Origin: JAFRXK01 sp045603305
GTDB taxonomy: Bacteria > Bacillota > Clostridia > Lachnospirales > Lachnospiraceae
NCBI GenBank assembly: GCA_045603305.1
Contig: JAZULV010000002.1
Span: forward strand, 1-24,628
DNA length: 24,628 bases
Direction of reading: 5' to 3'
Shown here: piece by piece, positions 16,410-24,289 of the stretch
Numbering within the stretch: position 1 is the stretch's first letter
Layout: each line of letters starts with the position of its first letter
The notes under the pieces: generated by a model
Told to the model about the DNA's origin: nothing
The model's input: only the letters and a program-made list of their open reading frames with translations
The model's database searches: none
Translations under genes and position numbers: made by a program

Positions 16410-18485
16410 ATGTATAGAACACAATTCTGTAACGACATTTGTGATGAGCATATCGGCAAAACTGTCCAGCTTGCAGGATGGGTTGATGTTGTTCGTGATC
16501 ATGGTGGTGTTATATTCATTGATTTGCGCGATTATACAGGTGTAACACAGGTTGTTGTACACGATGAAGAGATGCTCAAGAATGTAAATCGTGAGACTGT
16601 TATATCTGTAAGCGGTATTGTTGAGAAACGTGCACCGGAAACTGTTAATACTAAAATTGCAACAGGTTATGTTGAACTTGTTGCAGATTCACTTAAGATA
16701 CTCGGTAAAAGCCGTAATATGTTACCTTTTGAAGTGAGATCATCTCACATGAGCAAGGATGAATTACGTCTTAAATATCGTTATCTTGATCTTCGTAATC
16801 CTAAAAATCACGACAAGCTTGTTATGAGATCAAAGATAATCCGTTATATGCGTAATAAGATGGAGGAAAAGAATTTCCTTGATATGCAGACACCTATTCT
16901 TACTGCATCATCTCCGGAAGGAGCACGAGATTTCCTTGTGCCTAGCCGTAAGCATCCGGGCAAGTTTTATGCTTTGCCACAGGCACCACAGCAGTTTAAG
17001 CAGCTTCTTATGGTATCAGGCTTTGATAGATACTTCCAGATAGCACCTTGTTTCAGAGACGAGGATGCAAGAGCTGACCGTTCACCGGGTGAATTTTACC
17101 AGCTTGACTTTGAGATGGCCTTTGCAACCCAGGAAGAGGTGCTTGAGATATGTGAGGATGTAATTTACGATACTTTTAAGGAGTTCTCAGATAAGAAGAT
17201 TACTCAGAGACCATTTAACCGTATCACATATGCAGATGCCATGATGAAATATGGCTCAGATAAGCCGGACCTTCGTAATCCGCTTATAATTTGTGACCTC
17301 ACAGAGTTCTTTTCAGATGTAGATTTCCCTGCATTTAAGGGCAAGCCGGTTAGAGGTATTGTGGCTGACTGTACAGGAAAGTCAAAGAAGTTTTTCGAAG
17401 ATTCATTAAAGTTTGCAACTTCTCCGGAGGTAGGACTTGGAGGACTTGGATATATTACATTAAAAGAAGGTGTATTCGCAGGCCCTATCGCTAAGTTCTT
17501 AACTGACGCTAAAAAGGCTGAGATTGTTGAACTTACAGGTGTAAAAGAAGGAGAGACCCTTTTCTTTATTTGCGATGACAAGAAAAATGACACCGAAAAG
17601 AAAGCCGGACATATACGTTCATGGCTTGCAAGAAAGGAACAGCTCGACTTAATTCGTGATGATGCTTTCGAATTCTGTTTCATAGTTGATTTCCCAATGT
17701 ACGAAATAGATGAAGAAACAGGAGACACTATCTTTACACACAACCCATTCTCAATGCCACAGGGCGGAATGGACGCACTTCTCGGTGATGACCCTACAAA
17801 GGTTCTCGCTTATCAGTACGACCTTGTATGTAACGGTATAGAGTTGGCATCAGGTGCTGTTCGTAACCATGATATCGATATAATGAAGAAGGCATTTGAA
17901 ATTGCAGGATATTCAGAGGATGAGCTCAAGTCAAGATTCAATGCGCTTTATACAGCGTTCCAGTATGGTGCTCCGCCACATGCCGGTATGGCTCCTGGTA
18001 TTGATCGTACTGTAATGCTTCTTACAGGAGATGAAAAGATTCTTGAGGTTATTGCATTCCCGCTTAATGGTAATGCACAGGATCTTTTACTTGGTGCACC
18101 AAGTGAAGTTACAAACCAGCAGTTAGAGGATGTTCATCTTCTTGGTAATAACAGTGCACTTGCAGCTCGTGGTTTAGCAACCGGTGCCGGTAAGCAGCGC
18201 AGTGAAAAGCGTTCAACATTTTCAAATGCACAGCAGCTTAACCAGTTATCATTAACTGAAGAAGAAGAGAATAATATGCAGAACATTTTCAAGAATATGA
18301 AAGAGAGTGAAGATGCACTTAAGAATATTGACACTGAAAATGTTGAAGAAATGATATATGTTATGCCTATGACCAATGTTCTTCGTGAAGATGAGAGAAA
18401 GCAGCCATTTTCCAGAGAAAGCCTGTTAGAGGGTGCTCCGGAGCGTAGTGAAGACAGTTGGCAGGTGCCACGACTTGTAAAGTGA
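16410..18485 (+). CDS. aspS: Aspartyl-tRNA synthetase fused to GatC (AspRS-GatC)
   Basis: The uninterrupted 691-residue frame starts at ATG 16410 after AGGAGG (16397-16402). Residues 1-577 are a complete class II bacterial AspRS: OB-fold anticodon domain, motif 1 near 156-162, motif 2 FRDEDARADR (215-224), the GAD insertion, FPMYEIDEETG, and motif 3 PGIDRTVMLL (near 529-538). His31 in RDHGG matches the residue tied to non-discriminating AspRS in Pseudomonas, so it may charge both tRNA-Asp and tRNA-Asn. A linker (about 578-607, Lys/Arg/Ser-rich) leads to a full GatC-like domain, 608-691, with LNQLSLTEEEEN, IDTENVEEM, TNVLREDE, LLEGAPERSEDSWQVPRLV. Ordinary AspRS is about 590 residues, and ordinary GatC is a separate protein of about 95. 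The gatA-like gene begins just after the stop. The relaxed tRNA specificity is inference. Confidence 0.93.
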   Translation: MYRTQFCNDICDEHIGKTVQLAGWVDVVRDHGGVIFIDLRDYTGVTQVVVHDEEMLKNVNRETVISVSGIVEKRAPETVNTKIATGYVELVADSLKILGKSRNMLPFEVRSSHMSKDELRLKYRYLDLRNPKNHDKLVMRSKIIRYMRNKMEEKNFLDMQTPILTASSPEGARDFLVPSRKHPGKFYALPQAPQQFKQLLMVSGFDRYFQIAPCFRDEDARADRSPGEFYQLDFEMAFATQEEVLEICEDVIYDTFKEFSDKKITQRPFNRITYADAMMKYGSDKPDLRNPLIICDLTEFFSDVDFPAFKGKPVRGIVADCTGKSKKFFEDSLKFATSPEVGLGGLGYITLKEGVFAGPIAKFLTDAKKAEIVELTGVKEGETLFFICDDKKNDTEKKAGHIRSWLARKEQLDLIRDDAFEFCFIVDFPMYEIDEETGDTIFTHNPFSMPQGGMDALLGDDPTKVLAYQYDLVCNGIELASGAVRNHDIDIMKKAFEIAGYSEDELKSRFNALYTAFQYGAPPHAGMAPGIDRTVMLLTGDEKILEVIAFPLNGNAQDLLLGAPSEVTNQQLEDVHLLGNNSALAARGLATGAGKQRSEKRSTFSNAQQLNQLSLTEEEENNMQNIFKNMKESEDALKNIDTENVEEMIYVMPMTNVLREDERKQPFSRESLLEGAPERSEDSWQVPRLVK

Positions 18486-18495
18486 GGTGCGTAAA

Positions 18496-19680
18496 ATGAA
18501 TTATTATACAGTGCAATTATCTGATAAGGGAATGGTAGCTGTTGACGATACTATTCTCGTAAAAGGTGCGCAGACCGGTGCAGGTTCGCGTATATTAGAA
18601 GGTTTTAAGCCATTGTTTAGTGCAGAGGCAGTTACCCGCCTTGAAGACAAGGGATACACTATTTCCGGGAAAACTCATGTAGGTGAGTTCGGTCTTGACC
18701 TGGTAGGCGAATTTTCTTACTATGCAGAAAAAGAAGATACGCTTAAAGGTGCAGCGGCAGAGCTGGTAGCAAAGGGAGAGGTGAAAGCAGCCCTGGGTGT
18801 TGATATGAATGGAGCTACACGTCGTGCGGCAGCTCTTTCAGGTGTTGACTTTTTAAAGCCTACCTATGGTACAGTTTCACGATACGGAATTGTTTCCTGT
18901 GCAGCATCAGGTGAGCAGATGGGTGTTTATGCCGGAGATGTTGAAGGCATAAAAGAAATTATGGACGTAATTGCCGGTCATGATGAAAAGGACGGCACAA
19001 GTCTTAAAGAAGAAAAGTATATTTATAATACAAACGAAGCGGTTGAAGGCAAGCGTGTTTGTATTATTAAGGAATTACTTGATAAAGCTGATGAAAAAGT
19101 ACGCGAACGTGTGAATGCTTTTGCAGATAAGCTTCGTGCAAAGGGTGTAGTGGTTGAAGAGATTTCTTTTGATATTTTTGATGTTGCAAATACTACATGG
19201 CAGATACTCATGACAGCAGAAACCTGCAACAATGTTTCACGTTATGATGGTGTAAAATTTGGCCACCGTGCTGCAAACTATAGAAATATCGATGAGTTGT
19301 ATGTGAATACAAGAACAGAAGGTTTTAATTTCCTTACAAAGGCTGTTATACTCTACGGCTCAGATGTATTATCAAAGAACCGCTATGATGACTGCTATGG
19401 CAAGGCACTGAAGGTTCGTCGTGTAGTCGCGGATAAATTTGAAGAGCTTATGAAACAGTACGATGCTGTGCTTACACCTGTATGCAGCAAAACTGAATAT
19501 AAGGCCTATGATATTAATGAAGCCTTTATGTATGTTTTCAACGAGAGCGTATTTACTGCTGTTGCTAACCTTATTGGCACCCCTGCACTTGTAAGTGGCG
19601 GAGTTCAGCTTATGGGTAAGCACTTTAGTGAAAGTGTTCTGCTTAGCCTTGCGGGCAGTACTGAAAGGGTAGGTGAATAA
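18496..19680 (+). CDS. gatA: Degenerate GatA homologue lacking the amidase triad
   Basis: ATG 18496 follows GAGGTG (18484-18489) and gives 394 residues, against about 485 for GatA. The first 65 or so residues of GatA are absent. Homology is clear: ILEGFKPLFS, FLKPTYGTVSRYGIVSCAAS, NVSRYDGVKFGHRA and the C-terminal TPALVSGGVQLMGK. But the catalytic positions are gone. Numbered from GTG 18487 minus three residues, the Lys of GIKDNI is Asp17 (VAVDDTI). The GGSSGGS loop reads DTLKGAA (81-87). GSDTGGSIRQP reads GVDMNGATRRA, placing Ala107 at the nucleophile Ser. The protein therefore should not hydrolyse glutamine. The frame is intact and sits 10 bases after aspS-gatC and 2 before gatB, so it is retained as a gene, probably structural. 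Confidence 0.9.
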   Translation: MNYYTVQLSDKGMVAVDDTILVKGAQTGAGSRILEGFKPLFSAEAVTRLEDKGYTISGKTHVGEFGLDLVGEFSYYAEKEDTLKGAAAELVAKGEVKAALGVDMNGATRRAAALSGVDFLKPTYGTVSRYGIVSCAASGEQMGVYAGDVEGIKEIMDVIAGHDEKDGTSLKEEKYIYNTNEAVEGKRVCIIKELLDKADEKVRERVNAFADKLRAKGVVVEEISFDIFDVANTTWQILMTAETCNNVSRYDGVKFGHRAANYRNIDELYVNTRTEGFNFLTKAVILYGSDVLSKNRYDDCYGKALKVRRVVADKFEELMKQYDAVLTPVCSKTEYKAYDINEAFMYVFNESVFTAVANLIGTPALVSGGVQLMGKHFSESVLLSLAGSTERVGE

Positions 19681-19682
19681 TT

Positions 19683-21107
19683 ATGAAATATGAAATTGTC
19701 ATCGGACTTGAAACTCACGTAGAACTTAGTACCGAATCTAAGATATTCTGCTCCTGTGGCGGACACTCAGCAGCTAAGGAGCCAAATGATTGTGTATGCC
19801 CTGCTTGTAGCGGTATGCCGGGAATGTTACCGGTAATGAACAAGCGTGTAGTTGAACTTGCGGTTACGGCAGGTCTTATGCTTAATTGTGAAATCAGCAG
19901 ATATACTACTTTTGATAAGAAGAATTATTATTATCCGGATCTTCCTTGTGCATATCAGATTACCCAGCTTAATCATCCGATATGTACAAACGGATGTGTA
20001 ACCCTTAAAACTTCCGGGGGCGAACGTGATATCCATATCAAGCAGATTCATATGGAGGAGGATGCAGGTAAGTTAGTTCATGCAGGAAAAGCATCTTTCG
20101 TTGATTTTAACCGTACCAGCGTTCCGCTTATTGAAATTGTTACACAGCCGGATTTCAGAAGTGCTGAAGAGGTTTTGGCTTATCTTAATAAGCTTAAGTC
20201 AATGTTCCGTTCAAGCGGTATTTCAGAATGCGAAGAGGGTGCAATGCGTTGTGATGTAAATATTTCAGTTCGTCCTGAGGGAAGCACCGAGTTTGGTGTG
20301 CGTACTGAGATTAAGAATATGGCTTCTTTCGAGGCTATCGAGAGAGCAATTCAGTATGAAACACAGCGTCACATGGATGCACTTGAATTTGGAACAGAGG
20401 AGCTTGTTCAGGAGACCAGACGTTTTGATGATGTGAGCGGAAAGACTTTCGCTATGCGTAACAAGGAAACAGAAGCAGATTATCGTTATTTCCCTGATGC
20501 AAATCTTATGCCGATTATTATTGATGATGAATGGCTGGAGAAGATTAAGGCAGCTAAGCCTGTTGCTATTGATGAAAAGGCAGAGGAGTACAGAGCAGCC
20601 GGTATTTCAGAAAAAGAAATTGACATGATAATTCACAACCATAAGATCGGTAAGTTGTTAGATGATGTGGTTGCCATGGGTTGTAATGCAAAGAATGCTG
20701 CAACCTGGATTCTTACAGATTGCGTTGGTGTTCTTCGTAAGAGTGGTAAACTGCTGGCTGATCTTGAAATTACAGCTAATGATCTTGCAGCAATAATTAA
20801 CATGGTAGACAGCGGCAAGGTTAACAGAAATATCGGTAGAAAGATTCTTATCGCAGTGATTGAGGATGGTGTTGATCCTGTTGCCTACTGCAAGGAAAAT
20901 GCTCTTGACAGCAAGGTTGATACATCTACAATGGAGAGCGTTATAGATAGGGTTCTTAGTGAAAACGCTCAGGCAGTTGAAGATTATAAGAATGGTAAAG
21001 TTAAAGCAAAGCAGGCATTGTTCGGTGCTTGTATGAAAGAATTGAAGGGTGCTGGAGATACAGCGGTAATTAAAGAACTTCTGGATAAAAAATTAGATAA
21101 CTGTTAG
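19683..21107 (+). CDS. gatB: Asp/Glu-tRNA amidotransferase subunit B
   Basis: GatB phosphorylates the Asp or Glu on mischarged tRNA and then amidates it with ammonia. The 474-residue product is full length: YEIVIGLETHVELSTESKIF, a cysteine set (FCSCGG, CVCPACSG) for zinc, PGMLPVMN, KNYYYPDLPCAYQITQL, IHMEEDAGKLVHAG, EGAMRCDVNIS and TEIKNMASFEAIERAIQYE, then the helical and tail YqeY-like domains (VNRNIGRKILI; VEDYKNGKVKAKQALFGACM). The usual PDLPKGYQIS segment reads PDLPCAYQIT, a small divergence. The catalytic core looks intact, unlike its GatA partner. The start is two bases after the gatA stop with AGGTG upstream. Confidence 0.95.
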   Translation: MKYEIVIGLETHVELSTESKIFCSCGGHSAAKEPNDCVCPACSGMPGMLPVMNKRVVELAVTAGLMLNCEISRYTTFDKKNYYYPDLPCAYQITQLNHPICTNGCVTLKTSGGERDIHIKQIHMEEDAGKLVHAGKASFVDFNRTSVPLIEIVTQPDFRSAEEVLAYLNKLKSMFRSSGISECEEGAMRCDVNISVRPEGSTEFGVRTEIKNMASFEAIERAIQYETQRHMDALEFGTEELVQETRRFDDVSGKTFAMRNKETEADYRYFPDANLMPIIIDDEWLEKIKAAKPVAIDEKAEEYRAAGISEKEIDMIIHNHKIGKLLDDVVAMGCNAKNAATWILTDCVGVLRKSGKLLADLEITANDLAAIINMVDSGKVNRNIGRKILIAVIEDGVDPVAYCKENALDSKVDTSTMESVIDRVLSENAQAVEDYKNGKVKAKQALFGACMKELKGAGDTAVIKELLDKKLDNC

Positions 21108-21114
21108 AAATGAT

Positions 21115-21134
21115 GCGGGAGAGTTTTCTCCCGC
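21115..21134 (+). terminator. Perfect hairpin between gatB and the asparaginase-like gene
   Basis: GCGGGAGA (21115-21122) pairs with TCTCCCGC (21127-21134) around a GTTT loop. Only TTTG follows, and the next ribosome-binding site is nine bases later. It may be a partial terminator that lowers downstream expression, or an RNA-stability element. Confidence 0.5.
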
Positions 21135-21152
21135 TTTGTCCTAGGAGAAGAT

Positions 21153-22247
21153 ATGAAAAAAATACTGTTAATTTTAGTCGGTGGAACCATCTGCACTGCA
21201 TTAAATGAAAATGGTAATCTTGCGGTTAATGAAAAGGCAGGAGCCTTGCTAAAAACAAATTATGAAAAGTCTGATTCGCCATATGCAAAAAGTGTGAGAA
21301 TTGATTTGAGTGAAAACCTGTTCATTTTAAGTGAGAATATGACCGTTTATAAGTGGAACCGGATAATCGATACCTATCGCAAATATTCTGTAAAGGATGT
21401 TTATGACGGCATTGTTATAGCTCATGGTACTGATACACTGGCATATTCTTCGGCACTCTTTTCAATGTTACTTAGCAGTGTTAATATTCCTGTCTTTTTT
21501 GTATCTGCAAATGAAAGTCTGCAATCTGAGAGAACTAACGGTAATGAAAACTTTAAGTATGCAGTTGAGTGTATTTGCAGAGGAATAAAACCTAATGTTT
21601 ATGTAACATATAAAAATCTGTCAGACGGACAAATGTATTTACATATCGCTTCAAGACTTCGACAGTGTGAAAACTATTCCGAAGATTTTTATAGTGTCGG
21701 AGCACTTAATATAACGGATATATCTGAACACAATTATAAAGAATATTTTGAAGAGCTGGATAAGATTTATCCGGTGAGTAAAAGAAAGTCCGTTGTTAAT
21801 ATAATGGGTGAATGGAAGCTTAAAGAATGTATACTCATGATTGAGCCTTATGTGGGAATAAATTATGATGTTTACGACTATGGTAAATTTTTAGCAGTCC
21901 TTCACGGAACTTTTCATTCAGGTACTGCCTGTGCAGAGAAAAATGAAAAGGATAATGAGTATGGTAAAAATTCAATTCTTTACTTGTTAGATTGTTGCTT
22001 TGAAAAACAGCCACCGGTAGATGTGTATTTTTCTCCTTCGATTCACAAAAAAGGAACCTATGAAACGGTTTCAGTTATCGCAGAGCATGAAGTGAATGGA
22101 AAAAAAATTGACTTTCTCTATGGATATACTAAAGAAATGGCATATGCTAAGTTATTAATAGCGTATTCACTTTTTGAGAATGAAGAAGAGAGAAGAGATT
22201 TTATTTATAATGAATACAATTTTGAAAGAATAGATGTGAATTTATAA
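21153..22247 (+). CDS. Divergent L-asparaginase/GatD-type amidohydrolase
   Basis: The 364-residue product belongs to the asparaginase/GatD fold. The N-terminal LILVGGTICTALNENGNL keeps the catalytic Thr of GGTI, and IAHGTDTLAYSSALFSMLL keeps the second Thr and the Asp. The segment where a catalytic Lys is expected (type I TKAH-like) reads SDGQMYLHIASRL, apparently with His in its place; this alignment is by eye. The C-terminal domain (KKGTYETVSVI, YGYTKEMAYAKLLIAY) is recognisable. Length is similar to type I enzymes (about 330-340) with extra loops. ATG follows AGGAG (21143-21147), 46 bases after gatB. It may release ammonia for the GatA-less machinery, or simply be a substrate-divergent asparaginase. 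Confidence 0.8.
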   Translation: MKKILLILVGGTICTALNENGNLAVNEKAGALLKTNYEKSDSPYAKSVRIDLSENLFILSENMTVYKWNRIIDTYRKYSVKDVYDGIVIAHGTDTLAYSSALFSMLLSSVNIPVFFVSANESLQSERTNGNENFKYAVECICRGIKPNVYVTYKNLSDGQMYLHIASRLRQCENYSEDFYSVGALNITDISEHNYKEYFEELDKIYPVSKRKSVVNIMGEWKLKECILMIEPYVGINYDVYDYGKFLAVLHGTFHSGTACAEKNEKDNEYGKNSILYLLDCCFEKQPPVDVYFSPSIHKKGTYETVSVIAEHEVNGKKIDFLYGYTKEMAYAKLLIAYSLFENEEERRDFIYNEYNFERIDVNL

Positions 22248-22264
22248 TGACAAGGAATGATAAA

Positions 22265-23434
22265 ATGACAGACAGATTATACGAGCGTGATGCATACTGC
22301 AGAAAGTTTAGTGCGATTGTAGAATCCTGCAGTTGTGAAAATGGTGTTTATAACGTTATCTTAAATCAAACCGCATTTTTTCCTGAAGGTGGCGGACAGG
22401 TAGCAGATGAAGGTTTTATAAATGGTATAAAAGTATTAGATGTTCAGCTTGAAGGGGATAAAATTATTCATAAAACAGAATCAGAAGTGCCGGTTGGAGC
22501 AGAAGTTGATTGTGAGATAGACTGGGAACTTCGTTACAGCAGAATGCAGAGCCATACCGGTGAACATATTCTGTCAGGTGTGGTACATTCTCTTTTCGGA
22601 TATGATAATGTGGGCTTTCATATGGGAGAGAGTATTATGCTGGTAGATTTCAATGGTGCTATTTCCAAGAGTGACATTGAAAAAATTGAAATTGCTTCAA
22701 ATAAGGCAATTTATAAAAATGCTGATATAACTGCTTTCTATCCTACAATGGAAGAGATTGAAAAACTGCAATATCGAAGCAAGATAGAAATACGCGATGA
22801 TATTCGAATTGTTGCCATAGGCGATGATATTGATTGTTGTGCATGCTGTGCTCCTCATCTGGCTAAAACAGGAGAGGTAGGTTTAATAAAGGTTATTGAT
22901 TCCTATTCATATAAGCAGGGAACACGTATAGAGATGGTTGCAGGTATTAACGCATTGAAGGATTATATGAATTTAAATGCGTCCCATAAAAATCTGATGA
23001 AAACACTGTCAGCTTCCAGACAAGGTGTGGAAGCTGCTGTCCGTGACCAGAATACTCTTTGCCAGACATTAAAGGGTGAGAATCAAAGAATCTCAAAAAA
23101 ACTGGCGTTATGTGAACTTGAGAGGAATAAGATTGGAGATTCTGTTTATTCCATATCGAATAATCTGGGGTATGATGAATTACGATATTGCTCAAATTAT
23201 TTGATTGATAATGAATGCAATACATGTCTGTTGCTGTCAAAAAATGATGATGATAGTTTTATTTATGTGGTGAGCAGTAAGAAGACTGATGTAAGAGTTC
23301 TTGTAAAAGAATTAAATGATACTTTTTCCGGTAGAGGCGGAGGACAGAGTAATTATGCCCAGGGAAAAATGCAGCCTGCTTCTGAGGAAGAGCTAAGACT
23401 CGTTATCGAAAAAATGTTAAATAAAATACTATAG
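22265..23434 (+). CDS. Alanyl-tRNA editing protein (AlaX-L type, with DHHA1 tail)
   Basis: The protein removes misacylated amino acids, usually Ser or Gly, from tRNA-Ala. It resembles the editing half of AlaRS: FFPEGGGQVADEG, the zinc motif HTGEHILSG, and CCAPHLAKTGEVG carrying the CxxxH ligands. A coiled-coil-like linker (LMKTLSASRQGVEAAVRDQN) leads to a C-terminal DHHA1 domain ending DTFSGRGGGQSNYAQGKM, the glycine-rich signature. ATG 22265 (389 residues) is favoured by AAGGA at 22252-22256; an ATG at 22247 overlaps the preceding stop. Cotranscription with the asparaginase-like gene is likely. Substrate assignment comes from the family. Confidence 0.88.
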   Translation: MTDRLYERDAYCRKFSAIVESCSCENGVYNVILNQTAFFPEGGGQVADEGFINGIKVLDVQLEGDKIIHKTESEVPVGAEVDCEIDWELRYSRMQSHTGEHILSGVVHSLFGYDNVGFHMGESIMLVDFNGAISKSDIEKIEIASNKAIYKNADITAFYPTMEEIEKLQYRSKIEIRDDIRIVAIGDDIDCCACCAPHLAKTGEVGLIKVIDSYSYKQGTRIEMVAGINALKDYMNLNASHKNLMKTLSASRQGVEAAVRDQNTLCQTLKGENQRISKKLALCELERNKIGDSVYSISNNLGYDELRYCSNYLIDNECNTCLLLSKNDDDSFIYVVSSKKTDVRVLVKELNDTFSGRGGGQSNYAQGKMQPASEEELRLVIEKMLNKIL

Positions 23435-23477
23435 AAATAGCAGTTTGCAATAAAAATAAAAAAAATTAAAAAAACTG

Positions 23478-23506
23478 TTGACAATGATAATGTGCTGTTA
23501 TATAAT
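23478..23506 (+). promoter_or_regulatory. Strong sigma-A promoter of the tRNA operon
   Basis: TTGACA (23478-23483) and TATAAT (23501-23506) with a 17-base spacer are both perfect consensus. An A-rich tract upstream (23451-23474) could act as an UP element. The five tRNA genes follow. Confidence 0.9.
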
Positions 23507-23545
23507 ACATCTTGCGTTGCGAAAGCGACGGTAAATAAAGCACTT

Positions 23546-23620
23546 CGGGGTGTGGCTCAGTTTGGCTAGAGCACCTGGTTTGGGACCAGGGGGTCGCAGG
23601 TTCGAATCCTGTCACCCCGA
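23546..23620 (+). tRNA. tRNA-Pro(UGG)
   Basis: The acceptor CGGGGTG pairs with CACCCCG and the discriminator is A. The anticodon loop TTTGGGA gives anticodon TGG. The T loop is GGTTCGAATCC. No CCA is encoded. Confidence 0.96.
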
Positions 23621-23651
23621 TTTTACAGTTATAATAAACTGTGTTTGATAT

Positions 23652-23722
23652 GCGGGTGTAGTTCAATGGTAGAACACTAGCCTTCCAAGCTAGATACGTG
23701 GGTTCGATTCCCATCACCCGCT
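23652..23722 (+). tRNA. tRNA-Gly(UCC)
   Basis: GCGGGTG pairs with CACCCGC. The anticodon stem CTAGC/GCTAG encloses CTTCCAA, giving TCC. The discriminator is T. No CCA is encoded. Confidence 0.96.
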
Positions 23723-23762
23723 TAATTCTCTTCATAGGGGAATTAACAACATTTCGTTGTGT

Positions 23763-23836
<74 letters not shown>

Positions 23837-23867
23837 TTACGCCGCATATAGCGGCATATTTTATAAT

Positions 23868-23942
23868 GGTGGATATAGCACAGTTGGTTAGCGCGTCAGA
23901 TTGTGGCTCTGAAGGTCATGGGTTCGAATCCCATTATCCACC
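23868..23942 (+). tRNA. tRNA-His(GUG)
   Basis: The acceptor GTGGATA pairs with TATCCAC, and the extra G at position -1 (23868) faces the discriminator C, the histidine identity pair. The anticodon loop TTGTGGC gives GTG. No CCA is encoded. Confidence 0.95.
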
Positions 23943-24007
23943 CTCTGATGTGCAGTGGTTGATATAAACTATTGCACATTTATTGTATGTAGAATTGATA
24001 TATGCAT

Positions 24008-24079
24008 TGGGCTATCGCCAAGCGGTAAGGCACAGGACTTTGACTCCTGCAGTCGTTGGTTCGAATCCAACTAGCCCAG
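24008..24079 (+). tRNA. tRNA-Gln(UUG)
   Basis: TGGGCTA pairs with TAGCCCA. The anticodon loop CTTTGAC gives TTG. The discriminator is G. No CCA is encoded. This tRNA is a potential GatCAB substrate if the organism lacks GlnRS. Confidence 0.96.
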
Positions 24080-24204
24080 TTAAAGAGTAAGGGAACGAGG
24101 TTTTGTGATATTGATTGCAGGACTTCGTTCTTTCGCATTAAACGAAGAAACGGAGCTTAGGCAGTGTTTTATATTAATAAAATACAAAGTGTTTTGGGTT
24201 TGTA

Positions 24205-24233
24205 TTGAAAGGTCACTTGGATTGTCGTATAAT
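24205..24233 (+). promoter_or_regulatory. Promoter of deoD
   Basis: TTGAAA (24205-24210) and TATAAT (24228-24233) are 17 bases apart, about 57 bases upstream of the deoD start. Between the last tRNA and this promoter the only structure I see is a short hairpin at 24123-24147 (CTTCGTT/AACGAAG) with no T tract. Confidence 0.75.
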
Positions 24234-24289
24234 AATTATGAGAAGATTATATTATTTAGTATTCATAATGTATTTAGGAGGTAGATTGT

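Noticed and set aside
23466..23735. Minus-strand open frame of 89 codons across the tRNA-Pro and tRNA-Gly genes
   Set aside because: It is the antisense of two tRNA genes and a promoter. Frames of this type (GVTGFEPATPWSQTR) are a well-known misannotation.
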